Shown in pieces: positions 1-5,180 of a stretch of DNA of 5,853 nucleotides. The notes under the pieces were generated by a model, which worked only from the letters and a program-made list of their open reading frames with translations, was not told the origin of the DNA and searched no databases. The first letter of the stretch is position 1; each line of letters starts with the position of its first letter. The stretch is from Candidatus Omnitrophota bacterium (GTDB lineage: Bacteria > Omnitrophota > Gorgyraeia > S143-82). Location of the stretch: positions 1 through 5,853 of the forward strand of contig JALVWL010000245.1 of assembly GCA_027034965.1 (NCBI GenBank), written 5' to 3'. The position numbers and the translations under genes were made by a program.

Positions 1-764
1 GCATAGTCCTCTAAAATCTGCCTACGCCAGAATACCCCATTTGCGGGAATAACTAGACCTCCAGGACTCAGTTTCAGCAGGCCTTTCTCCTTTAGCAGGC
101 GGCTTATGACAAACATCCTGGCCACCTGCCTCAATTCAAAAAACTCATCCGAATCATTTACAATCCTGTTCAGTTCTCCTAGGATTGCCTGGCTCAAAGG
201 GCTAATGCCTGCTCTCATCTCAGGATAGAATTCTATCCTAGGCCTTAATCTCATATGATTTATAATCAGAGCAGACTTGTCTTCCTCAACAATCACATCG
301 GCTATCTCGAGCCAGACCCTGAACCTGCTGATGCCCAAGTCATAATCCATATCATCTCCATAGATAAGGGCCTCTCTAGCTATTATTCGATCTACCAGTC
401 GCTTTAGTCTGAGGTCTGCCCTTAGCATAATTCGAGCAGAAAGTGTATCGTAAAGGTCTGGGTTGATAAGACTGCGGTCCTGGGCATAGGGATTTAGGTC
501 AACGGTTATATCTTCATCTCTGAGTCTTAACATCTCAGCAAAGATCCTGGCATCCCTAGCCCTATCTGAAGGACCCATCTCTGCATCAGAGGGATAGAGG
601 AGTTGAAGGCCATCTTGAGCTATGTCTCCGGAATATACTGCACCACAGACCACAGCATTCGCAGATAAACTGCCCTGGTAGGCCAGCAATCTATCTAGAC
701 CAAGGCTGTTCAGTACTAACAAGATTGCTGTACAGATATGTACTGCTGTGGTTATTTTATTCAT
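1..764 (-). CDS. Partial gene for an exported or membrane-anchored protein of unknown function (N-terminal 254 residues)
   Basis: An open frame runs from an ATG at 762-764 to the left edge without a stop, so the C-terminus lies outside the window. An in-frame TAA at 780-782 is followed by no other start codon before this ATG, which fixes the start. The N-terminus has Lys3 and then a hydrophobic stretch at about residues 4-23 (ITTAVHICTAILLVLNSLGL), which looks like a signal peptide or single membrane anchor. The rest is soluble and rich in charged residues, with an NPYAQDR segment at 91-97 and a probable helical stretch at about 190-230. The order 'NPYxxDR, charged helix, ELxRxVNxxxxFxxLRQV' reminds me of large secreted proteins common in Omnitrophota assemblies. 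That comparison is from memory and no function is known. Shine-Dalgarno support is weak. Being exported and set apart by 156 nt, the gene is probably not part of the upstream operon. Confidence 0.8.
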   Translation of the reverse strand, partial: MNKITTAVHICTAILLVLNSLGLDRLLAYQGSLSANAVVCGAVYSGDIAQDGLQLLYPSDAEMGPSDRARDARIFAEMLRLRDEDITVDLNPYAQDRSLINPDLYDTLSARIMLRADLRLKRLVDRIIAREALIYGDDMDYDLGISRFRVWLEIADVIVEEDKSALIINHMRLRPRIEFYPEMRAGISPLSQAILGELNRIVNDSDEFFELRQVARMFVISRLLKEKGLLKLSPGGLVIPANGVFWRRQILEDY

Positions 765-772
765 AATATAAG

Positions 773-783
773 CCCGGATTATG
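773..783. repeat. Third copy of the CATAATCCGGG motif
   Basis: The 11 bases cccggattatg are identical to 5842-5852 at the right edge of the window and in the same orientation. They also match, inverted and with one mismatch, the copy at 5168-5178. Flanking bases are not conserved beyond this core. The copy lies 9 nt upstream of the exported-protein start codon and overlaps its possible -10 element. Confidence 0.5.
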
Positions 784-807
784 TATTTTATATAACTCAA
801 AAGTCAA
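778..807 (-). promoter_or_regulatory. Possible sigma70-type promoter of the exported-protein gene
   Basis: On the minus strand TTGACT (802-807) is followed after 18 nt by CATAAT (778-783), 5/6 matches to the -10 consensus. Transcription would begin only a few bases before the ATG at 764, which fits the absence of a good ribosome binding site. An overlapping TATAAAAT (785-792) is an alternative -10 but has no suitable -35. The CATAAT lies inside a copy of the CATAATCYGGG motif that also brackets the toxin-antitoxin genes. Confidence 0.3.
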
Positions 808-821
808 AACTACAGCATTTT

Positions 822-872
822 AATCCCTGTTAAACCATCCCCAGTTAAGAAGTATAGTCTAAAACAGGGATT
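822..872. repeat. 10-bp perfect inverted repeat in the gap after the operon
   Basis: AATCCCTGTT (822-831) is the exact reverse complement of AACAGGGATT (863-872), with 31 nt between the arms. It is the main structure in the 156-nt gap between the end of the endonuclease gene (921) and the exported-protein gene (764). The loop is long, the stem has only moderate GC and no clean U-tract follows in minus orientation. It is therefore not a convincing intrinsic terminator and could instead be a binding site or an end-of-operon RNA fold. Confidence 0.45.
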
Positions 873-920
873 TTGCAATAAAAGGGCCCAAAAATATGGT
901 TCAAGAATATACAGGAGAGT

Positions 921-2114
921 CTATAGGGAGATCTCCAGCTTCCCATAGAGGCCATCGTATCCAGGGGAAAAACGCACCTCTCCATTACGGACGGCCATTA
1001 TTATGCGTCTGACATCCTCAGGCAGATAAATCTCCTCAAGACGGCAGTTCCCTGAAAGGATATCGAACTCGCTATGAGACTCAGTGGCCCTCATATAAAC
1101 AGACATAACGGACTTTGAGGTCTTTCCCTTACCCAGGGCAAAAGAGATTATGTCCAGGAGAGGCACCTGATATCTATAACCTATCCTTGAACTATCCTCT
1201 TGTTTATAGATATGCGTAGCCAACCTGTATACCCTATTGAGGACACCTATTGTCAATCCCTTGCCGCATACAGGACAGACCTGCCCACGCCTCATCGACT
1301 CCTCAGGATGCATACAAACAGAACAATTCCTATGGCCATCGTAGTGGTATTTACCCTCCTGAGGGAAAAACTCTACTGTATAGAGGATCCTATCTTTATC
1401 CCCTGTTTGTAAGGCCTGCCTTATCTCCTGAAAAGAGAGGGGCGCAGAGAATACTATTGCCTCTCGGCCTATATTGATCGGAGAATGGGCATCCGAACTG
1501 GAGATCAGGGTAAAAGGATCCAGAAAACCCACCATCCAATTCATCGGCGGATCCGAGGAAAGGCCGGTCTCAAAACCAAGCACGTTTTCAGGAACACCAG
1601 AAGGAAACACCTCGGACAGAGAATCAAAGCCTGAGTTTGCACCAAAGAGCGCATACCAGGGCGTCCATATATGCGCAAATACCACAAAACTCATCGGAGA
1701 GATCCGACAGATTTCCTCGCACATATCAGCGACATCCAATCTCAATATAGGTCGTCCATCTGCGTAAATATTTCCATATCCGGAGAGGTATTCCTGTATC
1801 CTGAAGGCATCCTCGAAAAGCGGAGAATAGATTAGGGTATGTATGCGGTAGGTTTTCTTGTCCCTCGAAAAGATATTACTAACCTCAACTGATAATATGT
1901 AATCTATCCCAGCATAGCTCCATATACCAAAGCGATGGCTTATACAGAGCTTCTTTTTGAGATAAGCAAGCCAATCTGGGTGGGTAAAATCAGAGCTAGC
2001 CAGAAGGGAGAGCCCCTTTCTCCTGGCCCATAGAGAGAGGTTATCCAGGGTCATCTCTTTACTGGTAGCGCGTGAAAAGGGTGAGTGCAGGTGAAGGTCA
2101 GCAATATAATTCAT
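921..2114 (-). CDS. Endonuclease Q-like PHP-domain DNA repair nuclease
   Basis: This 397-residue protein matches the EndoQ family, whose characterised archaeal and Bacillus members cut DNA 5' of uracil, hypoxanthine, xanthine and abasic sites. The PHP metal-binding motifs are all visible: DLHLHS at 6-11 (H8, H10), SDFTHPDW at 41-48 (D42, H45), E77, H92, H148 in FAHIWTPW and D208/H210 in SSDAHS. The N-terminal RATSKEM at 15-21 is typical of EndoQ rather than of PolC or histidinol-phosphatase PHP proteins. A zinc-binding region follows, with CSVC at 264-267 and CPVCGKGL at 280-287, preceded by H257 and H261. The C-terminus has PGYDGLYG at 384-391. The length equals that of bacterial homologues, so the gene is complete. 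I see no PCNA-binding peptide at the C-terminus, unlike archaeal EndoQ. The ATG lies 2 nt after the hisA stop without a clear Shine-Dalgarno, so translation is probably coupled. Family membership is confident; activity on deaminated bases is inferred. Confidence 0.88.
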   Translation of the reverse strand: MNYIADLHLHSPFSRATSKEMTLDNLSLWARRKGLSLLASSDFTHPDWLAYLKKKLCISHRFGIWSYAGIDYILSVEVSNIFSRDKKTYRIHTLIYSPLFEDAFRIQEYLSGYGNIYADGRPILRLDVADMCEEICRISPMSFVVFAHIWTPWYALFGANSGFDSLSEVFPSGVPENVLGFETGLSSDPPMNWMVGFLDPFTLISSSDAHSPINIGREAIVFSAPLSFQEIRQALQTGDKDRILYTVEFFPQEGKYHYDGHRNCSVCMHPEESMRRGQVCPVCGKGLTIGVLNRVYRLATHIYKQEDSSRIGYRYQVPLLDIISFALGKGKTSKSVMSVYMRATESHSEFDILSGNCRLEEIYLPEDVRRIIMAVRNGEVRFSPGYDGLYGKLEISL

Positions 2115-2116
2115 TT

Positions 2117-2827
2117 CTATAAAGAAAGCCTGCCTTCATAGAGGGCCTTACCCACGACAACTCCCCAAAGATTTGGGAAAGACACAGACAGAGCCTCAAG
2201 GGCCTCTATATCCTTTCTCGATGACACTCCACCCGAGGCGATTACCAGCCCATCAAATGTATTGCAGATCTCCTTATACAGGTTGAGATCAACTCCCGAG
2301 AGCATCCCGTCTCTGGAGATATCCGTGCACAATAACCACTTCAATCCATCCCTGTTCAATGCCTCTATCGCCTCAGCCATCCCAAGGCCAGCATCTTCCT
2401 GCCAGCCCCTAACCCGTACTGATCCGTTCAATACATCCATACCAACGACTATTCTTTCTATGCCAAATCCCTTTAGCGCTCTTTTGACAAAACCCTCCTC
2501 TGTAAAGGCCTTTGTACCAATAATTACCCTGCTTGCCCCACTGGATAGATATTTATCGATATCCTCTATACTCCTTACACCCCCTCCTACCTCTATATTT
2601 ATACCCGTCAGGGCTAGCCTTTCAAGAAGGGGCAATATAGATTCAATTCCGCCATCCTTGGCACCGGACAGATTGATAAGGTGCATCCAGGAATAGCCTT
2701 TAGCCTTAAAATCCCCAGCAAGATCTACTACATCAACCGAATATTCCTTAAAACGGCCATAATCTCCCTGCTGAAGCCGTACAACTTTACCATCCAATAT
2801 GTCTATGGCAGGCAGGATTGTCAGCAT
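2117..2827 (-). CDS. hisA: Phosphoribosylformimino-5-aminoimidazole carboxamide ribotide (ProFAR) isomerase
   Basis: HisA carries out the Amadori rearrangement of ProFAR to PRFAR in cytosolic histidine synthesis. The protein has 236 residues, about the usual length, and reads as a (beta/alpha)8 barrel with two phosphate-binding halves. PAID at 6-9 supplies the first catalytic Asp (D9) and MDVLNG at 130-135 supplies the second (D131). The phosphate loops are GGGVRS at 81-86 and ASGGVSS at 197-203, and CTDISRDGMLSG is at 167-178. Two separate aspartates plus RGW at 141-143 favour HisA over HisF. The usual VDLDGA segment is INLSGA here (51-56), with both aspartates replaced. The start overlaps the end of hisH by 7 nt and there is no strong Shine-Dalgarno, so translational coupling is likely. 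hisF, a frequent next gene, is absent; the endonuclease gene follows directly. Confidence 0.95.
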   Translation of the reverse strand: MLTILPAIDILDGKVVRLQQGDYGRFKEYSVDVVDLAGDFKAKGYSWMHLINLSGAKDGGIESILPLLERLALTGINIEVGGGVRSIEDIDKYLSSGASRVIIGTKAFTEEGFVKRALKGFGIERIVVGMDVLNGSVRVRGWQEDAGLGMAEAIEALNRDGLKWLLCTDISRDGMLSGVDLNLYKEICNTFDGLVIASGGVSSRKDIEALEALSVSFPNLWGVVVGKALYEGRLSL

Positions 2828-3435
2828 CTCTGTACAAAGTTCTCCAATAAACGCAGTCCAAGGTTCTGGCTCTTCTCGGGATGAAACTGCACTCCGTAAA
2901 TATTGCCCACCCTGAGCGCAGAGACAAACTCTGCACTATAGTCGGTCGTAGCAACGATAAGATTTTTCTCTATTGTAGAAGGCACATAAAAGGAATGGCA
3001 GAAATAAAAATAGGAGCCTGTATCTATGCCGTCAAAAATTGGCTCATTATCTTTAACATCTACTCTATTCCAGCCCATATGGGGCACCTTCATCTCCCTG
3101 GAAGGCAGGAATCTCTTAACCGTCTCAGGTATAATCCCAAATCCCTCAACACCCGGGCTCTCTTCTGAGGCACTACACAATATCTGCATCCCAAGGCATA
3201 TACCGAGATAAGGGTATCCGTTTTTCAAGATATGCTCAACCACATTCCAGAGCCCCCTATCTTTGAGGCCCTCCACTGTGTCTCCAAATGCCCCTACACC
3301 AGGCAGGACAAATTTATCAAAATCACTCGGATCAAACTCCCTATCCACAACAACCACATCGGCACCAACCCTCTCCAGGGCCTTGGCAACACTTCGAATG
3401 TTTCCCATACCATAGTCTATAACCGCTATCCTCAC
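2821..3435 (-). CDS. hisH: Imidazole glycerol phosphate synthase, glutamine amidotransferase subunit
   Basis: HisH hydrolyses glutamine and channels ammonia to HisF, which makes IGP and AICAR. I prefer the GTG at 3433-3435 (204 residues, starting (M)RIAVIDYGMGN) because a perfect AGGAGG lies 4 nt upstream and homologues begin at this point. A longer form starting at a GTG at 3448-3450 adds only MAGGI and has no visible ribosome binding site. Class I amidotransferase features, numbered from the longer form, are the oxyanion loop PGVGAFG at 50-56, the nucleophile C85 in GICLGMQ, and H190 and E192 in VQFHPEKS. VPHMGWN at 122-128 is characteristic of HisH. Its partner gene hisF is not in the window. 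The gene lies about 21 nt downstream of the pyrB stop and overlaps hisA by 7 nt, so it sits inside the transcription unit. Confidence 0.95.
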   Translation of the reverse strand: MRIAVIDYGMGNIRSVAKALERVGADVVVVDREFDPSDFDKFVLPGVGAFGDTVEGLKDRGLWNVVEHILKNGYPYLGICLGMQILCSASEESPGVEGFGIIPETVKRFLPSREMKVPHMGWNRVDVKDNEPIFDGIDTGSYFYFCHSFYVPSTIEKNLIVATTDYSAEFVSALRVGNIYGVQFHPEKSQNLGLRLLENFVQRC

Positions 3436-3439
3436 AATT

Positions 3440-3445
3440 CCTCCT
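3440..3445 (-). promoter_or_regulatory. Strong Shine-Dalgarno AGGAGG that sets the hisH start
   Basis: On the minus strand AGGAGG at 3445-3440 is followed by AATT and then GTG at 3435-3433. It is the clearest ribosome binding site in the operon. It lies within the codons that the 5-residue-longer hisH form would use, so it argues for the shorter protein. It also suggests that hisH is translated independently rather than by coupling to pyrB. Confidence 0.75.
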
Positions 3446-3456
3446 GCCACCTAGGT

Positions 3457-4395
3457 CTAACTCCTTCGCAGTCCTGCCAGGACTGTGCTGATGAGATATA
3501 ACACGGCCATCCTGACCGCCACTCCATTGGTAACCTGAGGAAGTATTATGGAATGATCGCTATCCGCGGCCCGCGGGGTGAGTTCTATCCCCCTGTTAAC
3601 CGGACCTGGATGCATAAGCACAACGCTCCGCCGAAGCCTCTTCAATCTATCGTCGGTCATACCATAAAGCCTATGATATTCTCGAAGCGAAGGGAAGAGG
3701 CCGCTCTCTTGTCTTTCCTTTTGAATTCTCAGGAAGATAAGGACATCCTTGCCCTCTATGGCCTCATCTAGATCCGTATAGAGCGAGGCTACCTCTTCTA
3801 TCCCCCTGGGCATCAGGGAAAGGGGACCACAGACACTGACCTCGGCCCCCATTTTAGAGAGACCCCATATATTGCTTCTGGCCACACGGGAGTGCAGAAT
3901 ATCCCCTACTATCAGGACCTTTATCCCATCAAGGGTGCCAAGCCGCTCCCTTATTGAAAGCATATCCAGAAGGGCCTGGGTAGGGTGTTCGTGCATCCCA
4001 TCGCCTGCATTCACAATACCCATATCAGGAAGGGCCTTTGCCAGTAATTCCGGTGCCCCTGCCAGAGAATGTCTCAACACAATGATATCACAGACCAGGG
4101 CCCTCAAATTCTTTGCCGTATCCAGGAGGGTCTCGCCCTTAACCACACTGCTAAATGAACCAGAGACGTTTATCGTATCAGCGCTAAGGCGTTTTGCCGC
4201 CAGCTCAAAAGAAATACGGGTACGAGTAGATGGTTCAAAAAAGAGATTCGCCACAGTCCAGCCCTTGAGAGTGGGGACCTTTTTCACCTCCCTGGTAAGG
4301 ATCTCCTTAAAGGAATCAGCGGTGTTTAATATCGCCTCTATCTCTTCCCTCTTCAGGTCCTTCAGGCCAATTAGGTCCTTACGCCTCCAATTCAT
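3457..4395 (-). CDS. pyrB: Aspartate carbamoyltransferase, catalytic subunit
   Basis: PyrB condenses carbamoyl phosphate with aspartate, the first committed step of pyrimidine synthesis, in the cytosol. The 312-residue length is normal for the catalytic chain. The carbamoyl-phosphate site FFEPSTRTR is at 52-60, with S56-T57-R58-T59-R60. K86 in VVKGETLLDT matches the mobile-loop lysine, and HEHPTQALLD at 135-144 supplies further ligand contacts. R170 in HSRVARS, R223 and Q225 in LRIQKER, and HPGPVNRG at 262-269 form the aspartate half. LRIQ and the HPGPVNRG ending point to ATCase rather than ornithine carbamoyltransferase. The start codon overlaps the pyrR stop as ATGA, and an AGGTGG lies 7 nt upstream. 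No pyrI (regulatory chain) or pyrC follows; hisH takes the place where pyrC often lies. Control through PyrR is expected but no mechanism is shown. Confidence 0.97.
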   Translation of the reverse strand: MNWRRKDLIGLKDLKREEIEAILNTADSFKEILTREVKKVPTLKGWTVANLFFEPSTRTRISFELAAKRLSADTINVSGSFSSVVKGETLLDTAKNLRALVCDIIVLRHSLAGAPELLAKALPDMGIVNAGDGMHEHPTQALLDMLSIRERLGTLDGIKVLIVGDILHSRVARSNIWGLSKMGAEVSVCGPLSLMPRGIEEVASLYTDLDEAIEGKDVLIFLRIQKERQESGLFPSLREYHRLYGMTDDRLKRLRRSVVLMHPGPVNRGIELTPRAADSDHSIILPQVTNGVAVRMAVLYLISTVLAGLRRS

Positions 4396-4922
4396 CTAAT
4401 CACCACCTGGTCAACGCCATCGACTTCCTCAAGCTCAACATATACCCGCTTTTCCACGGAACCTGCATCCCATCCAATATAGTCAGGGCAGATGGGCATC
4501 TGCCTGCCTGGCCGACTTACCAGGACCGCCAGCTTAATGAGCTCAGGTCGGCCTATGTCCAGGATAACGTCCAGGGCCGCCCTTACTGTCCTGCCTGTAA
4601 AGATTACATCATCGACCAGGACAACCTTCTTATCCTGCACTCCACCCGGTATATTGGTCTGCCTGACCTCAGGTATGTCAAACCGCCGCACGAAATCGTC
4701 TCTATATAGGTTTATATCTATCTCTCCAATAAGGGGTTTTGTCTTTGTTTTGCGCTGGAGGATCTTTTGGATTCTGCGGGCAAGATAGACTCCCCGTGTG
4801 TATATACCGACCAACACCAGATTATCAAGGTCAGGAAAATCAGAAAGGATGGGCATGCAGATATTTTCTGCAAGCACCTTTTTTATGTCTGCGGCGTCTA
4901 AAACCCTTTTTCCTTTGCCCAT
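4392..4922 (-). CDS. pyrR: Bifunctional pyrimidine operon regulator PyrR / uracil phosphoribosyltransferase
   Basis: PyrR proteins are phosphoribosyltransferase-fold regulators that bind UMP or UTP and PRPP and, in Gram-positive bacteria, an RNA loop in pyr leaders; some also convert uracil to UMP. The 176-residue length is typical. KRVLDAADIKKVL at 5-17 matches the family N-terminus, so the ATG at 4920-4922 is kept although no Shine-Dalgarno precedes it. VGIYTRGVYLARR at 38-50 is the substrate-side loop, and VVLVDDVIFTGRTVRAA at 100-116 is the PRPP-binding motif with paired aspartates D104 and D105. RQMPICPDYIG at 140-150 corresponds to the family RELPI segment, with Glu changed to Gln. The gene heads the operon and overlaps pyrB by 4 nt. 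I could not find the Bacillus-type PyrR-binding loop upstream, so how this PyrR regulates is open. Confidence 0.95.
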   Translation of the reverse strand: MGKGKRVLDAADIKKVLAENICMPILSDFPDLDNLVLVGIYTRGVYLARRIQKILQRKTKTKPLIGEIDINLYRDDFVRRFDIPEVRQTNIPGGVQDKKVVLVDDVIFTGRTVRAALDVILDIGRPELIKLAVLVSRPGRQMPICPDYIGWDAGSVEKRVYVELEEVDGVDQVVIR

Positions 4923-4932
4923 TTAAATATAA

Positions 4933-4961
4933 AGGATAACATATTTCCAAGCAAAACTCAA
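4933..4961 (-). promoter_or_regulatory. Candidate proximal pyrR promoter (nearly leaderless)
   Basis: On the minus strand TTGAGT (4956-4961) is separated by 17 nt from TATCCT (4933-4938), with a TGT immediately before it giving an extended -10. Each hexamer matches 4 of 6 consensus bases. Transcription would begin about 4 nt before the pyrR ATG, consistent with the lack of a Shine-Dalgarno. If this is the main promoter there is no room for PyrR-dependent attenuation. Confidence 0.35.
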
Positions 4962-4968
4962 ATCTTAA

Positions 4969-4996
4969 GCATGAAGAATGGAGCATGGAGAATGGA
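4969..4996. repeat. Array of four 7-nt units (GCATGAA/GAATGGA type)
   Basis: On the plus strand four heptamers follow one another without gaps: gcatgaa, gaatgga, gcatgga, gaatgga. They alternate in the second base and differ at few positions. The array faces an inverted, related array at 5044-5071. AAGCATGAAG (4967-4976) is the exact reverse complement of 5043-5052, giving a potential 10-bp stem with a 66-nt loop. Confidence 0.6.
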
Positions 4997-5043
4997 GGAA
5001 ATTTTTTATTAAGAAAGAAAAATATCCCAGTAAATAAGAATCC

Positions 5044-5071
5044 TTCATGCTTCATTCTCCCTTCTACATCC
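5044..5071. repeat. Second, inverted 7-nt array (TTCATGC/TTCATTC type)
   Basis: On the plus strand the units are ttcatgc, ttcattc, tcccttc and tacatcc. Read on the minus strand the inner two are gaatgaa and gcatgaa, the same unit type as the array at 4969-4996; the outer two have drifted. An AT-rich stretch of about 47 nt lies between the arrays. Confidence 0.5.
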
Positions 5072-5089
5072 TCAAAACTTGAGTTGTGG

Positions 5090-5124
5090 TTTTTAGTTTT
5101 GCGTTTTTAGTTTTTAGTTATTTT
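5090..5124. repeat. Third 7-nt array (TTTTTAG units)
   Basis: Five heptamers in one register: tttttag, ttttgcg, tttttag, tttttag, ttatttt. On the minus strand this reads as repeated CTAAAAA and would form an A-rich, unstructured stretch of the pyrR leader if transcription starts at the distal promoter. Confidence 0.55.
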
Positions 5125-5145
5125 CATTGTCCCACAACGGGTTCC

Positions 5146-5154
5146 ATTATATCA
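5146..5154 (-). promoter_or_regulatory. Candidate distal pyr operon promoter (consensus extended -10)
   Basis: On the minus strand the nine bases TGATATAAT give TG-n-TATAAT, a perfect extended -10 element. No good -35 lies 16-18 nt upstream, which extended -10 promoters can tolerate. Transcription from near 5139 would give a leader of about 217 nt before pyrR, containing all three heptamer arrays. The position just after the toxin stop (5180) suits a promoter separating the two transcription units. Confidence 0.45.
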
Positions 5155-5166
5155 CAACTCCCTATT

Positions 5167-5180
5167 GCATAATCTGGGAT
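5167..5180. repeat. Left inverted repeat bracketing the toxin-antitoxin pair
   Basis: gcataatctgggat matches the reverse complement of 5840-5853 at 13 of 14 positions. The two copies face each other across a 687-bp segment that holds only the toxin-antitoxin genes and their promoter. The toxin stop codon (5180-5182) begins at the last base of this copy. Confidence 0.5.

Larger units (their letters stand above)
5081..5160. repeat. 8-bp inverted repeat GAGTTGTG/CACAACTC flanking the upstream pyr leader
   Basis: gagttgtg at 5081-5088 is the exact reverse complement of cacaactc at 5153-5160, with 64 nt between. A related ccacaac lies at 5132-5138. The right arm touches the extended part of the candidate distal promoter, so the pair could be an operator or an element end. 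Just to the left, CTCAA-aac-TTGAG (5071-5083) could form a small hairpin. Confidence 0.4.

Noticed and set aside
822..872. Intrinsic terminator of the pyr-his-endoQ operon
   Set aside because: The 10-bp stem has a 31-nt loop, moderate GC and no proper U-tract after it on the minus strand, so I list it only as an inverted repeat.
880..895. GGGCCC-centred palindrome as a regulatory site
   Set aside because: Symmetry stops at six bases (aaaagggcccaaaaa is not self-complementary outside GGGCCC), so chance is sufficient.
1474..1767. Plus-strand open frame of 97 codons opposite the endonuclease gene
   Set aside because: It lies inside a clearly conserved gene on the other strand and has no family motif; a shadow frame.
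3872..4399. 175-codon open frame on the plus strand opposite pyrB
   Set aside because: It is fully antisense to a well-conserved pyrB, has no recognisable motif and is rich in Ser and Arg, as expected of a mirror frame.
4840..5055. Minus-strand 71-codon frame starting in the pyrR upstream region
   Set aside because: Its 3' part overlaps pyrR in another frame, and its 5' part runs through the heptamer arrays. The Phe/Arg-rich translation has no domain signature.
4969..5124. CRISPR array
   Set aside because: The repeats are 7-nt tandem units with no spacers, far shorter than CRISPR repeats, and no cas gene is nearby.
4923..5139. Bacillus-type PyrR attenuator
   Set aside because: I searched the minus strand by eye for the PyrR-binding loop consensus and for a terminator hairpin with a U-tract and found neither.
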